Assembly (NCBI GenBank): GCA_002245135.1
Contig: NGBS01001213.1
Coordinates: 1-39,538, forward strand
DNA length: 39,538 bases
Reading direction: 5' to 3'
Origin: Proteromonas lacertae
Lineage: Eukaryota; Sar; Bigyra; Opalinata; Proteromonadidae
A model generated the notes under the pieces. It saw only the letters and a list, made by a program, of their open reading frames with translations, made no database searches and was not told the origin of the DNA. The position numbers and the translations under genes are program-made. Shown here piece by piece: positions 12,506 through 24,643 of the stretch. Positions within the stretch are counted from its first letter, which is position 1; each line of letters opens with the position of its first letter.

Positions 12506-13591
12506 TAACCTTTTTTAAATATACTTTTAAACATTTTCTTAAACTGTCCATCCACTTTTTCACAGCCAATTGGTGCATTATATACATATTCTAATCTCTT
12601 TGCTGATATTCCTCTTACAGACAATCTCTTATACGCATCTTCCATCTGAGCAACTTGATCTCCTAAACTTTCACTAATTGGAGCTAATTCATCAATACGA
12701 ATAGATCTTCTTGCGGTACTACATATAAATATATATATATATACTTTTGAAAGAAATTTTCTTCTTTTAAATCTAAATACAGTTTCTTATACTCATCTCT
12801 TTCTGTAGAAACATCTTGTATTTCACGATTCACTCTTTTTAAATCATTTTCTTTATTCTTAATCAAGTTTTGATACATCGAAATTTCTTGTTTTAAACTA
12901 TCTACTTCAATTTCTAATTTCTTGGCTGTTGCCTATATATATAATAATTATTTATACCCTATATTGCTCAGTTTCTAATTGGATATCTTCAATAGATATT
13001 GTATCACCTTCAGCTGTTTGCTTTCTAGTATGATATTCCAACAATTCACTTCGTAGATTCTTATTTTCAGCGTTTGCTTGAGATAACTTCTCTTCTAATT
13101 CTTCTTTTATTTTTATTAATTCGCTTTGTTCAGATTTAAAGTAAGCTTTTCCTTTTTCAAGTGACTCTTTGAATATTGAAGAGAGATGTCTTTCACTTTC
13201 TAAATCATTTTGGAGACTTTGTATTTCTGTTTCTGATTCACTTATTACTGTATATAAACCACTCAATTTAGAATTTAATCTATTTTTAACATATAATATA
13301 AAAAATGATGATATACGATATTATTTCAGTGTCTAATTCATGTATTTTTTCATCATATTCTACGTTCTTTCTTTTTAGTTCTTCATTCTCTTCTGAAAGA
13401 TTTTTGATTCGCTAAATAGAAAAAGTAATTTCATCAAAATACTTCTGTCAATTCTGTATTCTCATCCAACAGCTGTTTTCCATATTGTACAGCTAAATTT
13501 AAATCTGACACCGAATCATCCAACGAAATTCCATCAGCTATTATTGAATAGACAAATTATATGTAATACTAGATCTTATAGAATCATTCAT
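12506..13591 (-). CDS. Coiled-coil protein with CC1-box-like motif; candidate dynein adaptor
   Basis: Six exons with introns at 13569-13538, 13442-13412, 13316-13280, 12957-12933 and 12744-12719 (25-37 nt, all GTAT...TAG) give about 311 residues. After a short N-terminus comes LNLAVQYGKQLLDENTEL, which resembles the CC1 box (AAxxG followed by a Leu-rich helix and N-x-x-L) of BICD/BICDR, CDR2, HAP1 and Spindly. That motif binds dynein light intermediate chain. The rest is almost continuous heptad-rich coiled coil (Glu/Lys/Leu/Gln), ending in a basic tail around RRSIRIDELAPISE and FKSIFKKG. The CC1 assignment is an inference from one motif; it could be an unrelated coiled-coil protein. It runs convergently with the biotin carrier, 118 bases apart. 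The exact stop coordinate may be off by a base. Confidence 0.5.
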
Positions 13592-13627
13592 TCTTTGTAA
13601 GAGAAAGATTTTTTAAAAACAAAAAAT

Positions 13628-13639
13628 TCAAATCAAGCC
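13628..13639 (-). promoter_or_regulatory. GGCTTGATT-type promoter motif (candidate)
   Basis: GGCTTGATTTGA on the minus strand, 37-48 bases before the start codon of the coiled-coil gene. The same core recurs near several other starts in the window. Function is inferred from position only. Confidence 0.35.
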
Positions 13640-13747
13640 TAAAAGTTTGATTGATGTTAAAACAAAAAATAAAGTCGTTTCAAAAAACAAAAAAACACAA
13701 AAAACTCAACAATAATAATAAAAATATGATATAAAAACTGTTGCTTT

Positions 13748-14629
13748 CTAATTATTTTGATTTTGTAAATGGTTTACAACCACATCATATAATGTATTAA
13801 TACTTCTTACCATATAAGAAATAAATAACACAATATGAATATCATTAGTCTTCTCCAATACGCTGCTTCTTAATTCATCAATATTCAGATTTGGTAATAA
13901 ATTCAACATATACTGTATATTATAAATAATTTCATTATTTGGATTCACTTTGCCTTCAATTACTTTTGTTAAGTAATCTAATATCTTTTTCAATCTATCT
14001 TCCATGATAGTCAATGAAGTGACTCTAGATTGGATTTGTTGAGATGTAGAAGATAATAATGGATCGTTAACATCTCTGAGCAAATGAGATACAGCAACCT
14101 CTTCTACATGGATAGCACCAATAGATGATTCAATATTTTTAAATGTACGGTAAATCTTACCTTCCATTTTATTCACTTCTTGTTGTACTATGTAGGATTT
14201 AACCGGAAGATCTTCGCTTGTACATTTTGTATCAATTACACAGTATAATGGTTTTGATACAAACTGGTGCATTTGTTCTTCTATGTCTAAATCGTTAATT
14301 TTGATTTCTAAGCCAGAAGAGTAAAACCCGACTATTTTTTCTGAAGCATTAACTTTTCTAAACATGGTAGCCATTTCAGTGACATAAACATAATCTATAT
14401 ACCAAATATTTGGATTTTTTAAATCCTCTTCAAATGGAACTATTTAAAAATTATAAATATTTATATTTATACTGGCAAAACTATTTGTAACATCTACGGT
14501 TCCTTTAAAAAAGGTTCCAAGTAAAATACCAATAACTCTCTTTTTGGTGTCTTTTGCAACTCTATTATAATGATCAACTGCACTTAACAAAACTAGAGGA
14601 TGAATAATTGCTTTTTCTATTGTAGACAT
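13748..14629 (-). CDS. RPN8: 26S proteasome regulatory subunit RPN8 (PSMD7)
   Basis: Two exons (14629-14473, 14439-13748) and a 33-nt intron give 282 residues. The N-terminus [17 protein letters not shown] and DVTNSFAIPFEED match the MPN domain of RPN8. The C-terminal half carries the helical part that packs against RPN11 in the lid of the 19S particle. RPN8 is the MPN- partner: it lacks the JAMM zinc ligands, and here the site where the human protein has YHTG reads FYSSG, so no protease activity is expected. The charged KEKE tail of the human protein (324 residues) is absent. The start ATG is the first in frame and sits 47 bases from the divergent GT8 start, so the two genes must share a tiny promoter. 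Confidence 0.95.
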
Positions 14630-14665
14630 TATTAAAACAATGAAGAATAAAACAAAAATAAACTC

Positions 14666-14677
14666 GGCTTGATTTAA
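14666..14677 (+). promoter_or_regulatory. GGCTTGATT-type promoter motif (candidate) in a 47-bp divergent promoter
   Basis: GGCTTGATTTAA runs directly into the ATG of the GT8 gene, within the 47-base gap between RPN8 and GT8. Being so close to the start codon, it may mark the transcription start. Inferred from recurrence. Confidence 0.35.
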
Positions 14678-16316
14678 TGCAATTCTTCTTTCTTCGGTTA
14701 TTGACATATCTATACACATTCATAAGTTTTGCAGATGTAGTTGATGCAAATGAAGGTACATTTCACAAATATGCCTACGCTACTATTCATTATGAAGGAA
14801 CAGCTCACGATGCAGAGTATGTTTTAGGTATACAAGTGATGGTTAGGTCTTTGATACTCTCAAATACAAGTATTTATATTTGTAGTAATATTCTTGTGTA
14901 GAATATGATATAGTAGTGCTGGCTGCTCCTTCAGTAAGTGCAGAATCACGTGCAAAATTTAAAAAGTTAGGCTGTATTATCAAAAATATAACAAATATTC
15001 AAAATCCGTATTTGCAATATTCTTTATCTATATATAGTTTTAAACAAGCAAGAAGAAGGTCTTACAAAGCAAGATTCGAATTTACACTCAATAAGTTACA
15101 CTGTTGGTTAATGACAGAATATGAAAGAGTCATATACTTAGATGCTGATAATATTATTGTAAACAATATGGATCATGCATTTAAATGTGGAAATTTTTGT
15201 GCAGTTTATATGAACGTATATTAAATCAATTAATCCTAATTAAATAGCCATGTAACTTTCATACAGGTTTACTCGTAATTACTCCATCTTTAGAAACATT
15301 CAAGGCATTAAATGAGTCACTAAAAGAGTTAAGTAGTTATGATGGAGCAGATCAAGGTTTTTTAACTGCATTTTTTGGAACTTCTATGAAAGAAGCTGAG
15401 CTGTTTAATCCCAAAAGAGATTTACCTCCATCTCTACTACCAAAATCACAAAGATTATCCATTATTTATAATTTACCTCACACTTATTATTATGAAGATT
15501 TTAGTTTGAGGAAATATAAAAGTGATTTGTTCCTTGAAGACACACTTCCTGCCTATAGTATTGGTTACCCGATAACCCCTATTTTGAAACCGTGGTATTG
15601 GTTAGGTTATTTTTTCTTTGATATGAATTGGTATTGGTATGATATAAGAATTACACTTCAAGAAGAAAATACATATAACATCACTATGAAGTATGAATAT
15701 ATATTATAATATTCTTCTCTCTCTTTATATATTAATTTTTCTTTGCATTCATTTATTATTATTATTTATTATAGTTTATTAACGTTAATCATCTTTGGTT
15801 CATTTCTACTATTTACACTCAAACTAGTCGGAACATTGGATTTCAGTCGAAAATTAATCCGTTTCTTAGAAAGTATCAGCGTATATACAGGTAAAGGTAC
15901 ATTTTGGATATGTTTTTCATTTCTATTACTGTTTATGTGGAGTTTACCTCCTCTATTTGTAGTTAATAAACTATTATTACCTCCATACGCTTATTTTCTA
16001 TTTTTCAGTTATGTAACAATCGGTTATTGGTCTACTTTAGAATATTTCAGTGTTGCTAGAAGAAGTATTTTGGGTATAAATACTCAGAAATTTGGGTTAT
16101 TTCCCTCATACACTATTATCTTGGTTAGTTCTAATAATTTCATTTTATTTTTGTTTGCCAAGATACTTGTCTTTAATTCAAAAGATTATATTTTATGTAA
16201 GTGTAGTTTCGTTATATTCATATTCTTTATATTCTACAATGATAAGTCCAGTTCCACAATTCTTTGGTCATTTTGTGAGTGGAGTGTATGATAATAAGTT
16301 GAAGAATGAATTTTAA
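14677..16316 (+). CDS. GT8 glycosyltransferase, PGSIP6/IPUT1-like, with C-terminal membrane helices
   Basis: Exons 14677-14869, 14902-15215, 15248-15690 and from 15775. The first residues form a signal peptide or anchor ([21 protein letters not shown]). The GT8 core follows: YATIHY near the start, the metal-binding DxD in [36 protein letters not shown] and [12 protein letters not shown]. Then comes [11 protein letters not shown]...[10 protein letters not shown] and several hydrophobic helices. This order matches plant PGSIP6 (IPUT1), which transfers glucuronic acid to inositol phosphorylceramide in the Golgi, better than soluble glycogenin. The C-terminus is unclear: the frame from exon 4 runs to 16291, but a neighbouring frame from about 16092 to 16316 ends more naturally ([13 protein letters not shown]). 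No local-type intron joins the two, so a frame break or sequence error is likely. Confidence 0.82.
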
Positions 16317-16448
16317 TTAGAAAATAATGTGTTTAATATATTATTTATAAATTGTATGTAGTATTAATTGTTATTAGTTTTAGTTTTTATTTAAAAAGAA
16401 TAAGAAAAATAATGAACAAATATATTTCTTTAATTTACATATATAATT

Positions 16449-19255
16449 TTAACTTTCATATTTCTTTTCTTTTTTCTTCATCAAAACTTTCAAAAATTTA
16501 TTAACACTCACTTTTACACTATTCTCTTTCAATATATCATTCCTCATTTTCTCTCTAATACCTTTCAAATCCATTTTATTCACTTCAACTACTCTTTTAA
16601 CATATAAATCAAAATAATTACTAACATTTTTACTATTTAACATCCCATTAATATCATTCTCTATACCTAAATCATTATCCTTTATTAATTCCTTCAACAC
16701 TGATTCTTTTAGTTTTGAAGTAATTGGAATTGCACCATTCAACATACTCTTCATACAACTAATACAACCAACTTCTTCATAGGTTAGTGGATATAATAAA
16801 AATCCACTTTCACTTATTCCATTACATAATTCAATCTGATCTGCTGAACCATGATAAATTACACCTTCACTCTTCATTATCATATTATATAATTGCAAAA
16901 TTTCTTCATCACTTACATATTTGCTTATATATTTCAACCAACCATTTGTTATACCATAATATATATGTAATTCACTTCCTTTGATCAAAGGATGAAGTTT
17001 AGGCCAAATATATCCAAGCAATCCACTCAAACCTCTGTTTGGTTGACTTAAATAAATGAAATGGTTATTTTTATTCTCCCCTTCACATTGAATTTTATCT
17101 AACACTGTATTATAAATAACAACACTCTATTATTAATAACATTTCCATAGAAATTATATATTTATACTTTTGACTGATAATGTGGAGTGAGAGTAGATTT
17201 ATGATAATTACTTACAACTATCACTTTATCAAGCTTTTTGTCAAACATTTCAATATCACTATACCAATTAAATTCAACAGGTAAATCATGTAACCAAACA
17301 AAACTCAAAACATTCTCATTCTTCTCTTCAATTAGATGAATTCCATAAGTGTTTCTATAACTAATTATACAAACCAAATTATCATAATATTCATTAATTG
17401 GCATTCTTATATCATCTACACTATACATCACTAAAACTCCTCTATTATCACTTTTATAACATATTCCATATGAAGATTGTTTGATTTCTGTATAGATTTC
17501 AACCCAATAACCTTCATCTACTAATCCCTTACTAAATGATAATAATATTTCTTCTGTTCCTCCTAAAAACTTACCTAAATCATCAAATCCTAATTGATTA
17601 AACCAGCTATCATCATATTCTTTAAAAATTATCATTATTACTTTACTATTCTTATCTGGTTGAATATATTTATTATTTTCACTAAAATATTTATATCTGA
17701 ATTGTTGGTAATATTTTGTTCTTCTTTCTTGATTCTCTACAACTTTAGTGAAGTTATTTGGATCATTAATATGTATAAATGTGGAGATATATCTAATACG
17801 ATTGAATGTAGGGAATAAATCAAAACTAGAATACAATAACCTATTTTTAAAAAAATTACATATTAAATGTTATTATTTATACGAATCTACTTCATCTATA
17901 GTTTTATTATATTTTGCTTCAAATTCGCAAAAATATAAATCACTCAAATACTCTGCAACTTCTAATGTAATTGTAGATCCTTTTACTAGTGTATTTTTTA
18001 CTGGAAATAGATTTGAAATGTCTCTAATAATGTTTAATTTCCATTCATTACTCAAATAATTATACTATTTTACAATAATAATAATGAATGTTTTATACTA
18101 ATTTTGATTGATATTTGATAAATTCAATTGTGTCATTGTTCATTTGAGATAACATAGTTAATATATAATTAATATAAATTATATTGCTGGTTAATGAATA
18201 TAGTTTCAAATTTGAATAGAAATATTTTTCTTTATCATTTATATTTGTTGAATACTTTTGAATTACTTCATATAAATGAATGTTATTCATATCTAAATGT
18301 AATAAAGAATAAACCAAATTAGACTTCTATGTAAAGCTAAATGAAGTGAAATATACTATTCCAATATAATTATTGTTACTCATTATATATTTAACGATTG
18401 TAGTAATTATTCTATTCAATGAAATTGTCGGTTTCAAATAAACAGAGTTTATGTTTAATATATAATATTTAGATTTAGAAATCACTTCATTTTTCATTAT
18501 TTCAAAAAACATATTTCTAATTTCTAACTGTAAAGGATTGAGATATCTCAGTGGAAAATAAGAGATATGAAAATTGGTTGATTCTTTATAGTTTACTGAT
18601 GTTATTGTTGATTCTATCAACCCATTATAATTGTTTATTTGTTTTAGTCTTTTATATAATAACTGCCTATATAAACCATCATTCTTTGATATTGTAACGA
18701 CTGAATTTATCAAATCTTTGAGAGAATATACAACAATATCTGAATATGAATTATAATTGAAATAATTATGACATGTTGATATAATTGGATTGAAAGAGTG
18801 GATTGGCTCAATATTACAGTTCATATGATAAATTATATGGGATTTAATACAACTCAGATCTCCAATTATGAATATTAATCTATTTGGTGATAATCCAAAA
18901 TCACTAAATAAAGAAATATAACCTTCTGATTCTTCTTTTGTGCTTATCTTTATCATATATTTGATTAATTCATTTCTCATTGCAATTTGGGACAGATGCA
19001 TATATTGTTGACTATCTAAAGTTATACCATGTAAGTATATTATAAAATCTTTATATTTTCCATTTCTATCAAAAAAATAACAAACTAAACAGCATAATAC
19101 TTGTATAACAGATGATGAAAACATTCAAATTGCGATAATCTAAATGAATATTGATATATAACTGTTCTATCAGGTTCTGCATATGGAAATGCTAACGTTT
19201 TAATGATAAATATAAAAACAACAATATAAAATCCATTATATGATGATAAAATCAT
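16449..19255 (-). CDS. Large secretory-pathway GT-B glycosyltransferase (GT4-like C-terminal domain)
   Basis: Six exons (introns 19100-19066, 18356-18327, 18098-18065, 17882-17841, 17167-17127) sum exactly to 874 residues. The start ATG at 19255 opens a signal anchor (MILSSYNGFYIVVFIFIIKTLAFPYAEP). About residues 25-400 are unrecognised. The C-terminal half looks like a GT-B enzyme: SKVIMIIFKEY at the first Rossmann strand, FLGGTEEILLSFSKGLVDEGYWVEIY (nucleotide-sugar fold helix), VWLHDLP, KVIVVSNYHKSTL, VVIYNTVLD, then LSQPNRGLSGLLGYIWP and LYPLTYEEVGCISCMKSMLNGAIPI. The usual GT4 E-x7-E appears as EEVGCISCMKS, with the second Glu missing. Donor and acceptor sugars cannot be told. The N-terminal half may be a second domain working with the transferase in the ER or Golgi. 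Confidence 0.65.
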
Positions 19256-19262
19256 CTTCAAA

Positions 19263-19273
19263 CTAACCAAGCC
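19263..19273 (-). promoter_or_regulatory. GGCTTGRTT-type promoter motif (candidate)
   Basis: GGCTTGGTTAG on the minus strand, 8-18 bases before the ATG of the GT-B gene. One base differs from the copies at 13639 and 14666. Confidence 0.3.
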
Positions 19274-19377
19274 TTTAAAAACCGAAAACCAAAATCCGAA
19301 TTTAAGAAACTGTTATTTTATCTTTATTAAATTATCTCATCACACAGATCTTTAAGTTCGTAATTGAATATTAGAAA

Positions 19378-22007
19378 ATGCCCCAATATTCCCCAAGACC
19401 ACCAAACTCTAAAAAGTATAGTTTCTAAAAGTCTATTTCCATCTAGACCATTGTCTAAAACAGCAGATGCTGGAATTATGTCAAGACAAACATCAGTTCA
19501 GAGATTCATCAATAATTATCCTAGACAAAGTCCACAGGTTGAAGTTCAGGACTCAATTGCCTTTAAACCAAGTGTTACATCTGTAATGTCTGCAAGAACA
19601 AATCTCACAGCTGGTAGAATGGTTTCAATTGATCGTCAAGCTGATAAACATAACCTAGACAGATTACAAGATACAACCTTAAACTCTGTCTCTCGAAATG
19701 TCAAATATCTCAGAATGAACTATGATTCATTAAAACGAGAAAGTGATGATATGGAAAGAGAAATTAAGAGATTACAACGGGATTTACACTATCTTGAAGA
19801 AAGACAAAAGGATCAAGAGAAAAATGAAGCAAAAGACAATGCTAACTTGAACAAAATGCAAAGCGAATTGGATAGAAAAACAACTTACTGTGATGAAGAA
19901 ATCTACATGACTGGCATATTAAATCATATGAAAAAACGATTAGTTCGTGAACAAGGTGAAAGTGATTGTTATGGCAGAGATATTCAAGCAGAAATGAAAA
20001 GAATTGACAAAGAAATGGTATTTTTAAACAATTATTTAAGTGATGCAAAGAAGGAGTTAGGAGCTGCAAATAACGTTAGAAATAATTTGATCGATGAATT
20101 AAATGATGGTAGAGAAATGAGAAATGAAAGAAAAGAAGGTTTAGAAGTGATGTTAATAAAACATCGTGAGTTGAGTGAAGATAAAAGAAAACGAGCAGAA
20201 GATATGGCTCAATTATCAAGTCGAACCAAGCTTGAGATGGAAAAAGATCGAATAAGAAAGAGTGCCAGATTATCATTAAGTAGAAAGATGTATAAAGCAA
20301 TCTTACATGATAAATTACAGAAACAGACAATAGAGTATGAACCAATATTAAATTTATTTACTGAGATGATGCAAGTAACTGGTGCAAGTACATCCGATGA
20401 AGTAATCCAAAGATTTATAAATAGAGAAAGCACTTTAGAAACAGTTAGAAGGACTGAAGAAGAATTAGAACAAAGATTGAACAAATTATTAAAAGAAAAG
20501 AAAGTATTAGAAACTGAAGTGAACATGCCATTAAGTGAAGATGAGAACTCGATGAGAAATATCTATAAACTCATAGATACAAAAGAGAGCGATTTGAATA
20601 AAGTTGAAACAATTTCAAAGAATGTTAAAGATACATATGTAAAACAATTATTGATATTAGATGGAATAAGGCATATGGTTCCTTTATTAATTCGTAAAGT
20701 TGGTTTAAATTGTGATACAGCTCATCAAGGCTTGAAAAATTCATTGAATTTATTAGGTAATCAAGTTGATTTGATGTTGAAGAATATAGTTAGTGGAATA
20801 TATAAATTAGTTAATAATAATAAAGGTAATGTTGTGGTTAAGAAGAATAAGAATAAAATGCCATCTAGAGCTCATGTTGTTACATATAAATCTCCATGTA
20901 GTGATGATGGTGGTGAGGAAGAAGAAGAAGAAGAAGAAGAAAATATGGAAGAAGATGAGATGAGATTCCACTTTGGTAGTGCTGATATTGAAGCTGAAGA
21001 AAATAAGGAAACTAAACCGTCTGAAGAAGGTGAAGGTGAAGAAACAAAACCAGAAACAGTAGAAGAAGAAGAAGAAGTAAAACCAGCTGAAGAGGAAAAG
21101 CCAGCTGAAGAGGAGATAAAACCACCAACAGCGGAAGAAGAAAAACCAGCTGAAAAAGCTGAAGTAAAATCAGAAACTGAAGAAGAAATAAAACCAACAG
21201 AAGAAGAAGAAGAAATAAAACCAATTTCATTAACAGTAAAACCAGCAGAACAACAACAACAAGAAGAAGAAGAAGAAGAGAAATTAGATTTACCACCATT
21301 ATTACTTCACATATCAACAGATTTACCAAAGAAAGAAAGTCATATGAATGAATATATACCTCAAACACCATCACGAATACCATTACATGTAACAAACACA
21401 ACTGAAGAAGAAAGCAAATTATTACCATATTTATTAACACCATCATTAATACAACAACAAGAATTGCAACAACAACAACAACAACAACAACAACAGAAAG
21501 ATGAAAATAATAATAATAGTAACACACCAACAGCTGTAGCTTTACCTGTATCTCGTGTTAATACTCCAACTACAAGATATATGAATTCAAAGGATCCTAT
21601 TCCTCCAATTGATACAGAGTCATTAGAAGCTTTGAAAGTATTACATGAATTAACAGAAAATACAAGAATGAAGATAAAACCGACAAAGTATTTATATATA
21701 TATTTATATATTTATATTATTATTATTGTGTAGTTATGATGTAAATATTCGTATTAGAGCAAGTGAAAGAAGTCCAATTGTTAATTTGAGAGGAACAGGA
21801 GAAGATATAAATGAAAAAGAAGATGAAGATTTGATAATGGATCGAGATGCAATAAAACAACAATATATTAGTTATATTCCTGATAAGAAGAAGAAAACTC
21901 GATCATTTGTATTATCTTCAAGTACAAATAATAACAAAGAGAAGAAAGAGAAGAAAGAAAATGACGAAACTATTAACAACACTGAAGAAAATGAAGAAAA
22001 TATGTAA
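19378..22007 (+). CDS. ODAD3/CCDC151 (ODA10)-like flagellar outer dynein arm docking coiled-coil protein
   Basis: A long coiled-coil protein of about 850 residues. Residues about 110-400 are continuous heptads (ERESDDMEREIKRLQRDL style). A central block, MMQVTGASTSDEVIQRFINR followed by ESTLE and a Leu/Lys/Glu helix, matches the segment of CCDC151 where a helical hairpin ends in a conserved VQRF. CCDC151/ODA10 helps to attach outer dynein arms to axonemal doublets. The C-terminal third is low complexity: Glu/Pro/Lys-rich from about 20912 to 21290 and a CAA-coded Gln run near 21468-21495. An intron at 21688-21733 leads to the last exon. The start is uncertain: ATG 19378 would need a 16-nt intron (19416-19431) to enter the frame; otherwise the first in-frame ATG is 19478. 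Confidence 0.6.
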
Positions 22008-22314
22008 TTATAAATATTTATTATTGTAATTCTTCTTTAATATATTTTATCAATTTGACATTCAACTAAACTATCATAATTTACAATAATTTCATCTTTA
22101 ACTGTTAAACTTCAACAAATTTTGTAAATCACAAAAATAAACATAATTAATTACATAAATACAACAATAAATTCATCATTAATAAATCATAATAGAGTAT
22201 TATTGCCTTTATCACACCTTCTGCAATTGAATTAAATCACATTTTAAGTTTTGGGTTATTCAAAATTTTGATAAAAATCAAATTTCGTTATTTTTGTTTT
22301 ATATTTACATAAAG
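22008..22314. other. Intergenic, no gene seen
   Basis: About 307 bases, over 80% AT. It holds the 3' flank of the docking-protein gene and the promoter of the BTB gene. The only notable string is TTGGGTTATTCAAAA near 22251, close to TTGGTTATTCAAAA near 11578 ahead of the biotin carrier. I see nothing else. Confidence 0.5.
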
Positions 22315-24433
22315 ATGATAATAAAAGTGAATAAAAGCATAAGAGAAGAGGGGTATATTTTATATTTATTTTTATGATAGATTATGTCGAAAATTGGTCG
22401 AAAGTGGTTTTGGTGATATAGAAGTGAAGATTGGAGATAATCGAATAATGTCAATCAAGTCAATTTTAGTGAATGGAAATGAAACTGTAAAGAAACTGCT
22501 GTTAGATCGTGAGTTTGTAGGAGTTTTAGAGTTATATGAAAAAATCGAAGAAATTGGCTATTATGAGATGGAGAAATACTACAGTGGTGGTGAATTGGTA
22601 ATCTGTAAAGAGAGTGTGTGTGAAGTGTTGATGTTTTGTTTATGTTATTGTGAAAAAGAGATAATAAATGATTGTTATGAATTTATGAAGAATAATATAG
22701 ATGATGAAGTATTAATGAAATTAATTCATATATGTAATGTATTTGGTGGATGTTTGAGAGAGATAGAAGACTTGAAAAATATGGAAATAGAAAAGCGAGG
22801 ATATAAATATTTATATAAGAATGAATATTTGGTGAGATTAGAAATGAATAATTTGATTGAGATATTAAATATGAGAGATGTGATAATAGTGAATGAATTA
22901 TGGTTATTAAATCGCTTATTAGAATGGTATAAATTCCAAAAGAATAAGTATGATAATAAAGAGATTAAAGCAGATTTTAAACAATTGATAGAAGAAGATA
23001 TCGATTGTGAAAAGATAAAAGAGAAAGAGATAGAAAAAGAGAATAAAGAAATGTTGAAAGAAATGAAAATAGAATTAAAAGAGAATGAATGTAAAAATCA
23101 TATAGAATTATATTTAATAAAAGATGAGAGAATTCAAAATGTAATAATCAACAATTACAATGAAGATAATAAAGAAGAAGTATTTAATGAAGAAGAAAGA
23201 AGAATATTGGATAAGATAAAAGAAGAAGAATTGAATGATGAAATACTGTGTATATTAGAAATGAATAATATAAAAATGACCGAAATAGTATTGATGATAA
23301 TGAAATATAAAAATATGAAAATGGAAAGTATAAATACTAAAAATATATTTAAATAGAATATATCTCAAATACAGAAAAGAGAAATCTATTGGATAGATTA
23401 TGTATAGAATATAATGAGAATAAAAGAAATCGAACAATGAAATGTTTATGTTTGTTTATTGATGATAGAAAGAGTATTTCAATAATAGAAGTATGTGGAA
23501 AAGAGATTCTTTTTAGAATATTGAATGAAGATAATTATTTAAATTCCAAATCTAAAGAATTATTAATTGAATATATAAAAGAGAATAAACTGAGTTTCGA
23601 AGAAGAAGAAGAAATGATTGTAATAATGAAAGATAAAGAATTATTGGAAAGAAATAAAAACAAAAGAAATCACATCATTTTCATATCCTCATACAGAATA
23701 TTCATTTGCTATTAATGAAGAAATGTCAATAATTCCTTTATTTGATGGAAATCGATGTGAATTTTCAATTAATCCTTCATTGCCAGATGGTTTAATGATA
23801 AAAAAAGAAAATGGAATAATTCATGGAAAAGTGAATAGAGTAATAGAAAAGAGAGAATATGAAATAATCTGTAAGAATATTGTAAATGAAAAGAAATTCA
23901 AAATATCATTAGAATTTGTTGATATAACATTCACAGAATTAAACAAATGTGATGGAATATCAATATCAAATAATGGAAAAATAATAAAAAATACAATTTG
24001 TGGTTATAATCATTGTTATTTAACTTTGAAAATGGAAAATGGAGTTTATCATGTCAAATATAAATATCATCAAAATGGAACTAAATATGATATTATGATT
24101 ATAGGATTATCAACAAATAATACATATTCTGGTTATGATATTCATTATCAATCAACAACATGTAATTATTTTGCATACGGTGGTAAAAGTCAAGATATTA
24201 CAAGATATTGCCATATTGGAACAGTTGTTAATTCAAATCCAAATTTCAATAATCATGCAGATGGTTCAATTTATGAAGTGATTGTTGATATGAATAAAAG
24301 AGAATTTTGGATTAGTCATAATAATTCCTCTCCTGTTTTACTTGTTAAAGATTTACCTTCTCCATTATATTCATATGCCATACCTTTTAGAAATACATCT
24401 ATTGAATTATTATCAGTTTATCATCATGATTAA
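22315..24433 (+). CDS. BTB-like protein with Ig-like (He_PIG) repeat and SPRY-like domain
   Basis: Exon 1 (22315-22352) opens with MIIKVNKSIREEG. A 28-nt intron leads to 22381-23327, and a 29-nt intron (23328-23356) to the next exon. Residues about 15-130 resemble a divergent BTB fold (FGDIEVKIGDNRIMSIKSIL, then YYSGGELV and INDCYEFMKNNI), followed by a BACK-like helical part. Downstream comes an Ig-like repeat with CEFSINPSLPDGL and GIIHGKV. A C-terminal SPRY/B30.2-like domain follows (ISISNNGKII, HYQSTTCNYFAYGG, GSIYEVIVDMNKREFWISHN). BTB proteins of this kind often recruit cullin-3 ligases, with the C-terminal domain binding a client; this is inference. The frame changes once between about 23600 and 23660 with no intron of the local type, so the gene may be broken or the base calls wrong. 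Confidence 0.5.
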
Positions 24434-24643
24434 GTTATTTATAATCTTACTCTTTATTATAATTCTGTATTTTCATATCTCAAAATTTAGTTATTAGTTC
24501 ATTTAATAGTTCTAATGTACATTCTATTACATAAAATGATTATTTCTATATCGTCTTTTTGATGTTTTTATAAATTAATAAAACTACCAAAAGCAGAAGT
24601 AAGTGGTATATAAATCACAGAAATAATATATTAATTAAACAAT

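Noticed and set aside
19416-19431. A 16-nt intron at the start of the ODAD3-like gene
   Set aside because: It would keep the frame from ATG 19378, but it ends AAG rather than TAG and is far shorter than any other intron here. Kept only as a possible explanation of the start.
21012-21530. Minus-strand Val/Leu-rich ORF
   Set aside because: It is the complement of the Glu/Gln-rich repeats of the docking-protein gene and has no independent support.
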